Source of the DNA: Bacteroidota bacterium
Lineage (GTDB): Bacteria; Bacteroidota; Bacteroidia; B-17B0; Aurantibacillaceae
Reading direction: 5' to 3'
Length of the DNA stretch: 37,631 nucleotides
Assembly: GCA_016702705.1 (NCBI GenBank)
Contig: JADJDM010000011.1
Location: forward strand, 1 to 37,631
The notes under the pieces are model-generated. The model saw only the letters and a program-made list of their open reading frames with translations, did not search any database and had not been told where the DNA came from. This document shows positions 10,395-19,394 of the stretch, piece after piece (position 1 is the stretch's first letter; each line of letters starts with the position of its first letter). Made by a program: the position numbers and the translations under genes.

Positions 10395-11205
10395 TTAATT
10401 AATCACTAACTTTTCAAAGTAACACAAACCATTTGAGTTCGTTGAAACAACAAAATAAATTCCTTTTGCTAAATTTAGAGAAAAAGTTTTTTCGACAAGG
10501 TTCAAACTATTTTCTTCATAAACAATTTGCCCTGCGATTGATTTAATTTCAATTTTACTTATTGACTTTGAACTTTTAATTGAAATGTTACCATTACTAG
10601 GATTTGGAAAAATTTCGAGAGCAGATTTATTATCTATCAATTTTACATAATTATTTCCAACACTATTAGTACAAAAACCAGCATCAGAAATGGAGAAAAG
10701 ATAATTGGGAGAACAAATGTTTTGTAGAACAGAATCGGATTCATTCCAAAAGTGGGTGAAAAAGAGAATCAGACCAAGAAATGCTATAAGGAGGATAACC
10801 ATCATTTATATTTAGACTTATAGAATCGTTACAATTTGGAGGCACATTTGCTGCGGGGTAATAATTCCCACTAGTTGAGAATAATTCTAGATTTTGATTC
10901 GCACCATAAATACTGGTAAAATTTGACCAAATAGTAAAACCAAAATCTACATAATTCAAATTAGCATCACTAACCACTACGGTATATGAGCCAGAACACA
11001 ATGGACTAATGAAAGTAGAATTTGAGTTTATATTTTGGCCACCTGATGTATAATAAGTATAATTACCACAACCACTTAAGCGAATAAATCCATTACAATT
11101 GCCATCTCCTCCATACGCCTCAACTTTAACCTTAAATAAAGGAGGAGTTTGTGAGTGGGAAAAACTGAAAACGAACAAGAAGGAAAAGAGTAAAATGTAT
11201 TTCAT
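10395..11205 (-). CDS. Small T9SS-sorted surface protein with SprB-like repeat (one frameshift)
   Basis: From 11205 downward, a signal peptide (MKYILLFSFLFVFSFSHSQ) is followed by CNGFIRLSGCGNYTYYTSGG, then NCNDSISLNINDGYPPYSIS and WSDSL. This Cys-Asn-Gly...GYPPYSISWS pattern is that of the short beta repeats seen in SprB-type adhesins. After a frame change near 10760 the protein ends with a type A sorting domain (LEIFPNPSNGNISIKSSKSI; GIYFVVSTNSNG). About 270 residues once joined. It should be exported by type IX secretion to the cell surface. Its ligand is unknown. Confidence 0.75.
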
Positions 11206-11260
11206 TTAAAAAGAAATTATACAATCTAATATACAAAATAAATTTTTAATGCATCATTAT

Positions 11261-13896
11261 CTACTTCCCCGTAATCATTTTCTTAATTTCATTGAGCTTC
11301 ATCAAGGCTTCAACCGGAGTAAGTGTATTAATTTCCGTTCCTAAAATTTCTTCGCGTATTTGTTTTAAAACAGGATCGTCTAATTGGAAGAAACTTAATT
11401 GTAAATCATCCTTATTATCTTGTTTTATCTTAATGGAGGGTTTATTTCCTTCTGCCAATTCGGATTCGTGGTCTTTTTCTAATTTTTTTAATATATCATT
11501 TGCACGGTCAATCACTTGTTTAGGCATACCCGCTAGTTTTGCAACGTGTATACCAAAGCTATGCTCACTGCCGCCTTCAGCTAGTTTACGCAAGAAAATA
11601 ATTTTATTGTTTACCTCTTTTACACTTACATTATAATTTTTAATGCGTGCAAAATAATTACACATTTCATTTAATTCGTGATAATGTGTAGCAAATAATG
11701 TTTTCGCTTTAAATTTTGGATGCTCATGTATAAACTCTGCAATGGCCCAAGCTATAGAAATACCATCGTAGGTAGAAGTGCCTCTTCCAATCTCATCTAA
11801 TAAAACTAAACTACGATTGCTTAAATTATTTACGATACTTGCAGTTTCGTTCATCTCCACCATAAAGGTTGATTCGCCCGAAGAAATATTATCGCTTGCA
11901 CCAACACGTGTAAATATTTTATCTATGATTCCAATCTCAGCGCTTTGTGCGGGCACATAACAACCCATTTGTGCAAGTAAAACGATTAAAGCGGTTTGGC
12001 GTAACAAGGCTGATTTTCCCGACATGTTAGGGCCAGTAATCATTATTAATTGCTGCGTATCATTATCTAAATACACAGAGTTAGAAACATAATCCTCTCC
12101 AATCTTTAATTGTTTTTCAATTACCGGATGTCTTCCTTCTTTTATATCTATTGCAAAACCATCGTTTAAAACTGGCTTCACATAATTATTATTTTTAGCT
12201 AATGAAGTAAAGGAAAGCAAACAATCTAAACGCGCAATCAACGAAGCGTTTTGTTGAATTGGTAAAATATAATCTGCCATATCGCGCACTAACTCTTCAT
12301 ACAAGCGCATTTCAATGGCCGATATTTTTTCTTCTGCTCCTAATATTTTTTCTTCGTAGGTTTTTAATTCGGGAGTTATGTAACGCTCGGCATTGGTAAG
12401 CGTTTGCTTACGAATCCAATCGTTAGGCACTTTATCCTTATGCGAATTGGTTACTTCTAAATAATAGCCAAACACATTGTTAAAAGCCACTTTCAAGGAA
12501 GGAATACCAGTACGCTCGCTCTCGCGCATTTGCACTTGTAACAAATAATTTTTTCCCGAACCAGAGATTGCTCTTAACTCATCTAAATCAGCATTCACTC
12601 CATCGCCAATTACATTTCCTTTCGAAACAACAACAGGAGCATCTTCTTTAATTTCTTTTTCTAAACGCTCACGTAAAGGAATGCAAGTGTTTAATTTATT
12701 TGCAACATTAACTAATTGAGGATTCTCTGATTTTGATGCAGCCTCTTTTACTTCTTCAATTAAATACAATGCGCGTTTTAACTGCACTAACTCTCTAGGA
12801 TTTACTCTACCCGCTGCTGCCTTTGATATCAAGCGTTCTAAGTCGCCAATTAAACCAAACTTTGCACTTAGTGCATCACTTAATTCATGGTCGTAAGAGA
12901 AATATTCTACAATTTGTAAACGTTCATTTATTTGATCAATGTCTTTTAAAGGCAATGCCAACCAACGTTTTAATAAACGCGCACCCATTGGAGAAACGGT
13001 GTGGTCAATGACATCTACCAAACATTTTCCATTTTCATGATTTGAATTAAATAATTCTAAATTACGAATTGTAAATCTATCCAACCACACATAACGCTCT
13101 TCTTCAATACGAGAGATAGAAGTAATGTGTTTTATTTTATCGTGTTTGGTTTCGTTTAAGTAATATAAAATAGCACCACAAGAAGCGATGGCATCGTTCA
13201 TTTCCTCTATGCCAAAGCCTTTCAGGGTTTTAGTATTAAAATGTTTGTTTAAGGATTCGTAACAATAATCATAAGTAAAAGCCCAATCATCTAAACCAAA
13301 GTATAAAATCGTTCGCCCAACAATTCATTCAATTGCGCACGATTCGATTTTTTGAAAGATAACTTCATTTGGTTTAAAATTTTGAATCAGTTTTTCTACA
13401 TAGCTGAAAGAGCCTTCTGCCACAAGGAATTCACCCGTTGATATATCTAAAAAGAAACGCCTGCATTCTCTTTTACAAAATGTACAGAAGCTAAAAAGTT
13501 GTTCGAACGATTTTCTAAAACTTTATCGTTGTAAGATAAACCTGGAGTAACCAACTCGGTAACACCACGTTTTACAATGGTTTTAGTCATCTTAGGGTCT
13601 TCCAATTGATCACACACTGCTACGCGATAACCTGCCCGAACTAAGCGGGGCAAGTAAGAATCTAAGGAGTGATGAGGAAAACCAGCAAGCTCAATGTAAG
13701 AACCCGAACCATTTGCACGGCGCGTTAAAACAATACCAACAATAGAAGCTGTTTTAACAGCATCTTCTCCAAAAGTCTCATAAAAATCACCCACTCTAAA
13801 TAACAAAATCGCATCCGGATATTTGGATTTAATTTCGTTGAATTGCTTCATCAAAGGTGTTTCCTTGTCTGCCTTATCTTTTGTACTCGCTGCCAT
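11261..13896 (-). CDS. mutS: DNA mismatch repair protein MutS (two frameshifts)
   Basis: The start is best placed at 13896 (MAASTKDKADKETPLMKQFN); ten more in-frame codons to 13926 look spurious. The mismatch-binding domain shows the Phe-x-Glu wedge in LFRVGDFYETFGEDA and GYRVAVCDQLEDP. The clamp and lever run through about 12900-12200. The ATPase has ITGPNMSGKSALLRQ (Walker A), SSGESTFMVEMNE, LLDEIGRGTSTYDG (Walker B and signature) and FATHYHE. The dimerising tail ends LMKLNEIKKMITGK. About 878 residues, a normal length. The frame moves near 13445 and 13315, within the connector domain, where translated text in a shifted frame continues (DISTGEFLVAEGSFSYVEKL). The rest, 11261-13201, is open for 646 codons. 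It recognises mismatches and recruits MutL. Confidence 0.97.
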
Positions 13897-13967
13897 AGAG
13901 AGTAAAAGTACAAAGGCTTTGGGCAAAAACAGGCATTAAGATTTACATAGTTTTTAACAGGAATTTA

Positions 13968-14065
13968 AATAGAATCAAGACAGCAGGAACCAAGAGACAA
14001 GACGCATCACGTTAAACGAAATTTCTTAGTGAAACTTTGTGTGCTTAGTGTCTTAGTGGTAAAAA
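13968..14065. repeat. Degenerate intergenic repeat, copy D, overlapping the wbqC 3' end
   Basis: It reads 'agaatcaagacagcaggaac', then 'caagagacaagacgca', then 'gttaaacgaaatttcttagt', then 'gcttagtgtcttagtggtaa'. The order of words matches copies B and C. The last part lies inside the minus-strand WbqC-like frame and encodes its final residues. Confidence 0.6.
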
Positions 14066-14662
14066 ACTATCGCCTAGAGCTATTAAATAATCTTTTGCTC
14101 TTAAGCCTTCATTAAAAACAAGGTCGAGAATACTCATGTTGGGAAGGAATCCTGTTTTATCTTTAAACACTTGGTAGTAAGGAGGAAAATCAATTTTTTC
14201 GAAAGCATCTGTATCACGTAAATCCACAAAATCACCCGATGCTTGGTATTCAGTTGTAAAAAGAATTTCTCGTTTCAATCGCAAAATATAAAGTAGGTGT
14301 TGAATCAATTCTAGATTTAAATCAAATAAAAATTCGTGTGTTTTTAAAAGAATAGTTTTCAAGTCTTCTTCAAAATATTCGAAATAAGCTGATTTATTGT
14401 AGCTACTCTCAATTGCCCGCCAATGCTTTGCTTGCCAGTTTTCGGTATAAGCTATTTTTTTGTTTGCAACACTTGTTTTGTTCCCTTCATTAATGAGCGG
14501 AATGCTTAAATGCAATGGACCTTGTGTAGTTGCAATAACACATCTATTGCGATGGGTTTGTTTTACAAAATGCTCATGCTTCTCCATTAAAACAGCCTCC
14601 TCTTTCATTAAAACGGAAAAGTAAGCTATATCAGGAAAATAAGCTGTGGAAAGCAATTTCAT
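14045..14662 (-). CDS. WbqC-family protein
   Basis: It is open for 205 codons from ATG 14662 (MKLLSTAYFPDIAYFSVLMK). Family features are the N-terminal 'a.yfP....f' strand, HEHFVKQTHRNRCVIATTQG, LHLSIPLI, the NWQAKHWRAIESSYNKSAYF block and a C-terminal LPNMSILDLVFNEGLRAKDY. WbqC-like proteins are found in polysaccharide loci elsewhere; biochemical activity is not established. No signal peptide, cytoplasmic. Odd point: the last six residues (FLPLRH) and the stop are read from the intergenic repeat copy D, so the native end may have been replaced by the repeat. It is divergent from grpE. Confidence 0.85.
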   Translation of the reverse strand: MKLLSTAYFPDIAYFSVLMKEEAVLMEKHEHFVKQTHRNRCVIATTQGPLHLSIPLINEGNKTSVANKKIAYTENWQAKHWRAIESSYNKSAYFEYFEEDLKTILLKTHEFLFDLNLELIQHLLYILRLKREILFTTEYQASGDFVDLRDTDAFEKIDFPPYYQVFKDKTGFLPNMSILDLVFNEGLRAKDYLIALGDSFLPLRH

Positions 14663-14689
14663 GCGAAAAAATAGGGTTTAAATTAATAA

Positions 14690-14718
14690 TTGCATGACAA
14701 TTTTTCCTCTTATCTTTG
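14690..14718 (+). promoter_or_regulatory. Bacteroidota-type promoter for grpE-dnaJ
   Basis: The -33 element TTG (14690-14692), 18 nt, then the -7 element TATCTTTG (14711-14718) match the Bacteroidota sigma consensus TTTG-N18/19-TAnnTTTG, with only the first T of TTTG missing. It lies in the divergent gap between wbqC and grpE and leaves a leader of about 45 nt before GTG 14768. Confidence 0.7.
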
Positions 14719-14767
14719 TTGGCAATATATTTGAATTCAAGGGGATAACCCGAAATAAGGGCTTAAA

Positions 14768-15391
14768 GTGAAAAACATATTTAATAAGTTAAGAGGCATG
14801 AATACCAATAAAGACGAGGTGTTGAGCGAAAACGCGCACGACAATAATGAGCAGAACCAGAATCAGCAAGAGAATTCAACTGAAAATACGACAGAAGAAG
14901 CATCTGCCAACGGAAATAATGACATTGTTGAGGTAAACGCAAGCAAAATAGCTGAATTGGAGGCAAAAATTGCCGAAGCAAACGATAAATACCTGCGTTT
15001 ATACTCAGAATTCGATAATTTCAGAAAGCGCAGTATTAAGGAAAAAGCTGATCTAATAAAATCAGGTGGAGAAGATGTTTTTAAAGCAGTTCTTCCTGTA
15101 ATTGATGATTTTGAAAGAGCAATGAAAGCTTCTGAAAACGCAACTGATATTGCAGCAGTTTCTGAAGGCGTTCATTTGATTTATAACAAATTCAAAAGCA
15201 CTTTAAAGCATAAGGGTTTAGAAGAGATGGAAGCAGCGGGAAAAGTTTTTGATGCAGACATCATGGAAGCAATTACAAGCATCCCGTCTCCAACAGAAGA
15301 TATGAAAGGCAAAGTAATTGACGAAGTTGAAAAGGGATATTCACTTAACGGTAAAGTAATTCGTTTCGCTAAAGTAGTTATTGGAGCATAA
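14768..15391 (+). CDS. grpE: Nucleotide exchange factor GrpE
   Basis: The frame is open for 207 codons. GTG 14768 is the first start after the promoter; ATG 14798 (MNTNKDEVLSEN) is an equally possible start. An acidic Asn/Gln-rich N-terminus is followed by the long helix (IAELEAKIAEANDKYLRLYS) and EFDNFRKRSIKEKADLIKSG, then VLPVIDDFERAMKA and the beta-wing with IDEVEKGYSLNGKVIRFAKV. These are the GrpE signatures. It acts as a dimer to release ADP from DnaK. dnaJ follows at 15476, in the usual order; dnaK is not in the window. Confidence 0.96.
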   Translation: MKNIFNKLRGMNTNKDEVLSENAHDNNEQNQNQQENSTENTTEEASANGNNDIVEVNASKIAELEAKIAEANDKYLRLYSEFDNFRKRSIKEKADLIKSGGEDVFKAVLPVIDDFERAMKASENATDIAAVSEGVHLIYNKFKSTLKHKGLEEMEAAGKVFDADIMEAITSIPSPTEDMKGKVIDEVEKGYSLNGKVIRFAKVVIGA

Positions 15392-15475
15392 AAAAATTTG
15401 AAAATGAGTTGATTTGGAGATTTGAAAATTCAATAAATCATTAACTCAACAATTCAATAATTCAACATTTGTATA
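15392..15475. repeat. AT-rich low-complexity spacer with internal direct repeats
   Basis: The grpE-dnaJ gap consists of 'aatttgaaaatgag', then 'ttgatttggagatttgaaaa', then 'ttaactcaacaattcaataa' and 'ttcaaca'. The words tttgaaaa and caattcaa each occur in near-repeats. This kind of tandem tttgaaaat/aattcaaca text is familiar from spacers in Flavobacteriia. It has no visible hairpin strong enough for a terminator, so grpE and dnaJ can be co-transcribed. Confidence 0.4.
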
Positions 15476-16621
15476 ATGGCAAAGAGAGATTTTTACGAAA
15501 TATTAGGAATAAGCAAAAACGCTAGCGACGATGAGATTAAAAAAGCTTATCGTAAGCAAGCTATTAAATTTCATCCTGATAAAAATCCAGATGATAAATC
15601 TGCTGAAGATAAATTTAAGGAAGCGGCAGAAGCTTATGAAGTATTAAGTGATGCAAATAAACGTCAGCGTTATGATCAATATGGTCACGCAGGTGTTGGT
15701 GGAGCAGCTAGTGGTGGTGGTTTCCAAGGTGGCGGAATGAACATGGATGATATCTTCTCTCAATTTGGAGATATTTTTGGAGATTCATTTTTGGCGGAAG
15801 AGGAAGAAGCAGTGGAGGCGGAGGAAGACGAGTTAATCGTGGAACAAATCTTCGCATAAAAGTAAAATTAAATTTACAAGACATTGCAAATGGAGCTGAG
15901 AAAAAAATTAAGGTAAATAAAATGGTTGCCTGCAACACTTGCAGTGGTTCGGGTGCAAAGGGCACAGCTTACGAATCATGTAAAGTGTGTAACGGACATG
16001 GAGTTGTATCGCGCGTTACTCAAACCATTTTGGGTGCAATGCAAACACAAAGTACTTGTTCGTCTTGTAGTGGTGAAGGAAAATAATTAAAGATAAGTGT
16101 AATACATGTCATGGAGATGGCGTGGTACGTGGCGAAGAAACCATTACTATTAATATGCCTGCGGGTGTAGCTGATGGAATGCAGTTATCTATGTCGGGCA
16201 AAGGAAACGCAGCAGTGCGTGGTGGAGTTAACGGAGATTTATTAATTGTTGTAGAAGAAGAAGAACACGCGGAGTTAAAACGCGATGGTGTAAACTTGTT
16301 TTACGATTGTTATGTAAACTTTGCGGACGCAGCTTTAGGCACAAGCGTTGAGGTTCCTTTAGTTGAAGGTAAAGCAAAATTAAAATAGAGCCTGGAACAC
16401 AAAGCGGAAAAGTATTGCGTTTAAAAGGCAAAGGAGTTCCAGAAATTAACTCTTATGGAAGAGGAGATTTATTGGTAAACATAAATGTGTGGACGCCAAC
16501 ATCATTAAGCAGCGACGAGAAAAAAACATTGGAGCAATTTAGAAACTCGAAAAATTTCCAACCTAATCCAAATCGTAAAGACAAAGGGTTTTTTGAAAGA
16601 ATGAAAGAGTACTTTGATTAA
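15476..16621 (+). CDS. dnaJ: Chaperone protein DnaJ (three frameshifts)
   Basis: The J domain starts MAKRDFYEILGISKNASDDE and carries the HPD tripeptide in AIKFHPDKNPDD. A Gly-rich linker follows (GGAASGGGFQGGGMNMDDIF). After a shift near 15795 the zinc domain is complete across frames with four CxxCxGxG units: CNTCSGSG, CKVCNGHG, CSSCSGEG and CNTCHGDG. The C-terminal substrate-binding domains read INMPAGVADGMQLSMSGKGN and LRLKGKGVPEINSYGRGDLL, ending FFERMKEYFD. Further shifts lie near 16083 and 16385. The full length is about 382 residues, normal for the family. It stimulates DnaK ATPase and delivers substrates. All domains are preserved, so the breaks are very likely read errors. Confidence 0.96.
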
Positions 16622-16624
16622 TAA

Positions 16625-16981
16625 ATGAATATGCATACAATATCAGTAGAAGGAATACAGGTTTATGCCTACCATGGTTGTTTGGAGGAAGAAGGAAAAA
16701 TAGGCGGAAACTATTTGGTAGATGTGCATATGAAAACCGATTTTTCGGAAGCAGCATTGCTAGACGATTTATCTAAAACCATTGATTACGTGGATGTTTA
16801 CAATATTGTACGTGAAGAAATGGCTATACGCGCTAAACTAATCGAACATGTTGGAAAGCGAATAATCGACAGAATAAACGATAAGTTCAAAACAGTAAAA
16901 AAGTGTAAAGTGAAGATTATCAAGCTAAACCCACCAATGAATGGGAATGTGGACAGGGTAAGCGTTACTTTAGAATCATAA
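16625..16981 (+). CDS. folB: Dihydroneopterin aldolase
   Basis: An uninterrupted 118-residue protein. The start is ATG 16625 (MNMHTISVEGIQVYAYHGCL), with an alternative ATG at 16631. The active-site features of FolB are visible: YHGCLEEEGKIGGNYLVDV with the catalytic Glu, LSKTIDYVDVYNIVREEM, LIEHVGKRIID and the C-terminal KIIKLNPPMNGNVDRVSVTL with the catalytic Lys. It makes 6-hydroxymethyl-dihydropterin in folate synthesis. It follows dnaJ by 3 nt, so it is probably translated from the same transcript. Confidence 0.93.
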   Translation: MNMHTISVEGIQVYAYHGCLEEEGKIGGNYLVDVHMKTDFSEAALLDDLSKTIDYVDVYNIVREEMAIRAKLIEHVGKRIIDRINDKFKTVKKCKVKIIKLNPPMNGNVDRVSVTLES

Positions 16982-16987
16982 AAATCT

Positions 16988-17017
16988 TTTGTAGATAGAA
17001 ATATTTTAGTATTTTTG
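16988..17017 (+). promoter_or_regulatory. Promoter of tRNA-Cys
   Basis: TTTG (16988-16991), an 18-nt spacer and TATTTTTG (17010-17017) match the Bacteroidota promoter consensus exactly. Transcription would start near 17024, a few bases before the mature tRNA at 17032. Confidence 0.75.
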
Positions 17018-17031
17018 TTCTTCAAAATTAA

Positions 17032-17102
17032 GGTCCTGTAGCCGAGTGGCTAGGCAAAGCTCTGCAAAAGCTTCTACACCAGTTCGAATCTGGTCGGGAC
17101 CT
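17032..17102 (+). tRNA. tRNA-Cys(GCA)
   Basis: A complete cloverleaf can be drawn by hand. The acceptor stem ggtcctg pairs with cgggacc (17095-17101), with one G-U pair, and the discriminator base is T at 17102. The D arm is gccgagtggctaggc. The anticodon stem aagct/agctt encloses the loop ctgcaaa with anticodon GCA. The variable loop is short, and the T arm is accag-ttcgaat-ctggt. CCA is not encoded. A promoter precedes it and a terminator follows. Confidence 0.96.
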
Positions 17103-17105
17103 CGT

Positions 17106-17156
17106 AAAGGCTTCATAATCAACTGGTTGCCAGTTAGTTATGAAGCCTTTTGTTTT
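17106..17156 (+). terminator. Rho-independent terminator of tRNA-Cys
   Basis: A 13-bp perfect outer stem (17106-17118 aaaggcttcataa with 17138-17150 ttatgaagccttt) continues into an inner aactgg/ccagtt stem (17121-17126 with 17130-17135) and is followed by tgtttttt. Confidence 0.9.
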
Positions 17157-17335
17157 TTAGGTGACAGTGGGGCAGTCGGGGAGTTATCCTCTGGAGCACT
17201 CCATTTTAGTGGGTTTGGGACCTCTTTTTAACCTCAAAAAAACAGCACTTTTTTAACAATATTCAAGCTTAATTTCGTGTTAAATTAATTCCTGCAATTT
17301 CTATTTTAACTAACTTACTATTTCAAATTTAAACA
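17157..17335. other. Gene-free stretch at the core/island boundary
   Basis: No convincing gene is visible. The GC-richer first part (17161-17224) ends with ttgggacctc, which differs by one base from the tRNA-Cys 3' end tcgggacctc (17095-17104). This may be a scar of an integration event, or chance. The remainder is AT-rich and leads to the hypothetical gene at 17336. Confidence 0.35.
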
Positions 17336-18198
17336 ATGGAAAAGAAAAAAATTATCATACCTAACTTATCATTAAAAGAAAATGATTTTTCGAATGCAAT
17401 GAAAAAGATCTCAAGTAGTATTAAAGAACAAAAAGAGATCTCAACTAAAATTGAAGGACAGTACATCACAAACTTAAAATATGAAATCAATTCTATTCTG
17501 CAATCTAAACTAACCAATAAAGAGAAATAAATACAACTAATAGAAAAGAAATCAAGGATTGAAAAAGATAGAATAGATGAAAAATTTGGTGATCGTAAAA
17601 AGTACTATTGACAACAAAGCACTACCACTTCTTAAAATTGAAATAGACAAACTAAATGAATTAATCCGAATTAATTTTGATTCGCCAACGAACGAAAAAA
17701 ATGTTGTTGTAGCAAAAGCAGATGAATCCGAAATTAATTCGCCATCAACCCAAATTAATCCGCCTGAACCCGAATTAACATTGCTTTCTGCTAAAAAACC
17801 TAAAGTGTATTTTAATAAGATTAAACCAACTTACTCAGTTGAAGATATAGCTAAACTTTTTAGTAAACTCTATTTAACAATTAATGAAGCTAATCAAAAG
17901 CCATTTTTAAGTAAAGAAGATGTTGAGCATCTCTTGGCACAAACAATTGAAGGGTATACTTCAGAGCAAGTTGAACACAGAATACTTAAGGCTAATTTTA
18001 ATAGCAAACAGCAAGGACTTTGGTTTTGTATATATTTCGTTTTATCACCGCAAATCACAAGGAAGCGCCGACGAAAAAACAATCTATGCTAAGTTTATTC
18101 AAGCGAATTTTAAGGGTTTTGGAAACAAGCCAGTGGATCAGATGGTCAAAAGATTGAGGGCACAAGTGGTAGCCAAAAAACATCCTTTAATTAAATAA
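17336..18198 (+). CDS. Hypothetical protein, frameshifted (possibly two genes)
   Basis: ATG 17336 starts MEKKKIIIPNLSLKENDFSN, a helical charged sequence broken near 17525. The next open stretch, from about 17577, contains LPLLKIEIDKLNELIRINFD, then a Pro/Ser-rich linker (SPSTQINPPEPELTLLSAKK), then YSVEDIAKLFSKLYLTINEA and YTSEQVEHRILKANFNSKQ. A shift at about 18015 continues it as DFGFVYISFYHRKSQGSADE and ends RLRAQVVAKKHPLIK at 18198. If joined it is about 285 residues with no signal peptide or membrane segment. I do not recognise the family. It is the first gene after tRNA-Cys and probably belongs to the accessory island. Confidence 0.5.
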
Positions 18199-18237
18199 AC
18201 CAAGACGTTTTTTACTAAAAATCAATGACTTTTATTC

Positions 18238-18255
18238 GTTGTACAAATGTACAAC
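18238..18255. promoter_or_regulatory. Operator-like perfect palindrome
   Basis: GTTGTAC-aaat-GTACAAC is a perfect 7-bp inverted repeat with a 4-nt centre, in the 219-bp gap before the helix-turn-helix gene at 18418. Its size and symmetry suit a dimeric repressor, possibly the product of that gene. Confidence 0.5.
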
Positions 18256-18320
18256 AGTAAATTTAATATCGCCACTCTCCTTTATTTATATTTTTAACTC
18301 CTAACTTAATTTCGTTTTAT

Positions 18321-18363
18321 GCAAGATGCATATTTGTTGCATACTTGTTGCGCAAGATGCATA
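18321..18363. repeat. Paired 12-bp direct repeats upstream of the HTH gene
   Basis: gcaagatgcata occurs exactly at 18321-18332 and at 18352-18363. Between them ttgttgc occurs twice (18334-18340 and 18345-18351). A -7-like TAATTTTG lies at 18390-18397, just before the HTH gene. The iteron-like spacing suggests binding sites for a regulator or an excision factor. Confidence 0.5.
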
Positions 18364-18417
18364 ATCAAAAATTGGCTTTATATTCTATCTAATTTTGGGG
18401 GATAAAATCAATAAAAA

Positions 18418-18714
18418 ATGCAAGAAAACAATAAACCACTTTACAGCCTAACAGTAGGCGAGTTCAAAGAACTTCTTGGCGATTTAACCTCGTTTAAACT
18501 AGATGAGAGTATTGCCCAAAAAACCAAAAAGGTAGACGACCAATTAATTAAAATTGCCAAGCTATGCGAAATCTTAAAGGTATCAAGAGTAACCGTTTTT
18601 AATTGGATTAAAAACGGAAAAATTAAAGCCTATCACCTTAATTCGCGACTCTATTTTAAAATGAAGGATGTAGAAACTGCTCTTAATAGCAGGAGAAAGG
18701 AAAGTCATGATTAG
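18418..18714 (+). CDS. Helix-turn-helix, excisionase-type DNA-binding protein
   Basis: 98 residues. The C-terminal half (residues 40-90) is a MerR-like/HTH_17 module: LIKIAKLCEILKVSRVTVFN then WIKNGKIKAYHLNSRLYFKM, the usual 'a.iLgvsr.Tv..wikkGkI.a...g.r.yfk..dve' pattern. The N-terminal part (LTVGEFKELLGDLTSFKLDE) is found on similar proteins in Bacteroidota mobile elements. No integrase is in the window, so a role as transcription regulator is as likely as excisionase. The ATG overlaps nothing upstream; the next gene starts inside its last codons. Confidence 0.8.
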   Translation: MQENNKPLYSLTVGEFKELLGDLTSFKLDESIAQKTKKVDDQLIKIAKLCEILKVSRVTVFNWIKNGKIKAYHLNSRLYFKMKDVETALNSRRKESHD

Positions 18715-19117
18715 CATCTATGAAAAGGAATTTATTCCTGGTAAAGGCTATAAAGGAATCTGTGGTTTTTGTAATAAAGAGTTTTACGGCAAGGCAGACA
18801 AGAAATACCATAGTCCTTGTAAAATCGCTTTTAATAATCAAAAAGCATCTAAACGAAATGCATCTATAAAAGATATTAAAGCTGTATTAATTAAAAATGA
18901 TGAGGTACTAATGGATTATTATCAGAGCAAAGGAAACTCTTCTTTTATAGCTGTTAGCGATTTAATTAGTAGTGGCTTTAATTCAAAGCACTATACTTCA
19001 ACGGTGAAACTAAGTGATGGATCTGTTTATTATGTAATTAATAGGTATGCCTATAAGACTAGTGAAAACAAAAAGAATGTACAAATTGAAAAAATAAATA
19101 ACCTAAAATCAAAATAA
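18707..19117 (+). CDS. Hypothetical protein with Cys-rich N-terminus
   Basis: 136 residues, overlapping the HTH gene by 8 bp, so translationally coupled to it. GICGFCNKEFYGKADKKYHS followed by PC could form a small zinc ribbon (CxxC plus His/Cys). The rest is a basic segment (NNQKASKRNASIKDIKAVLI) and a Tyr-rich beta part (KHYTSTVKLSDGSVYYVINR). The zinc knuckle and basic stretch suggest nucleic-acid binding, but no family is recognised. Confidence 0.6.
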   Translation: MISIYEKEFIPGKGYKGICGFCNKEFYGKADKKYHSPCKIAFNNQKASKRNASIKDIKAVLIKNDEVLMDYYQSKGNSSFIAVSDLISSGFNSKHYTSTVKLSDGSVYYVINRYAYKTSENKKNVQIEKINNLKSK

Positions 19118-19118
19118 C

Positions 19119-19271
19119 ATGGAATATATAGATCCGTTTCAAATTGTGAATGCAACTGTGGAGAGTAAAGATTATAGTTTAGAAATTGCAATTGCTGCAA
19201 TTGCAATAATTACAGTCGCTGTGGTGGCGTATGAATTAACTAAAGAAGATAAAGTTATTAGAAAAAAATAA
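19119..19271 (+). CDS. Small single-pass membrane protein
   Basis: 50 residues starting MEYIDPFQIVNATVESKDYS, with one membrane segment (LEIAIAAIAIITVAVVAYEL) and a charged tail TKEDKVIRKK. ATG 19119 comes one base after the previous stop codon (19115-19117), which argues for a third gene in the HTH operon. Function unknown. Confidence 0.55.
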   Translation: MEYIDPFQIVNATVESKDYSLEIAIAAIAIITVAVVAYELTKEDKVIRKK

Positions 19272-19394
19272 TTAGCCTCTTTTTAGCTCGAAGCTAATCA
19301 ACTAGAAGGATAATGTAAGAAAAGAGTTCAAGAAAGGGGATATGTTTCTTACACCGAATCTTTTACTTTATATTTGTTTACATATACTTTCTCC

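Noticed and set aside
11292..13011. Plus-strand open frames opposite mutS
   Set aside because: The minus strand is a clear MutS with all motifs; the plus-strand translations have no recognisable features.
18321..18363. CRISPR array
   Set aside because: Only two 12-bp repeats with no regular spacers and no cas genes.
19374..19394. TTG start for the first archaemetzincin
   Set aside because: The TTG is part of a -7 promoter box and the signal peptide begins properly at ATG 19395.
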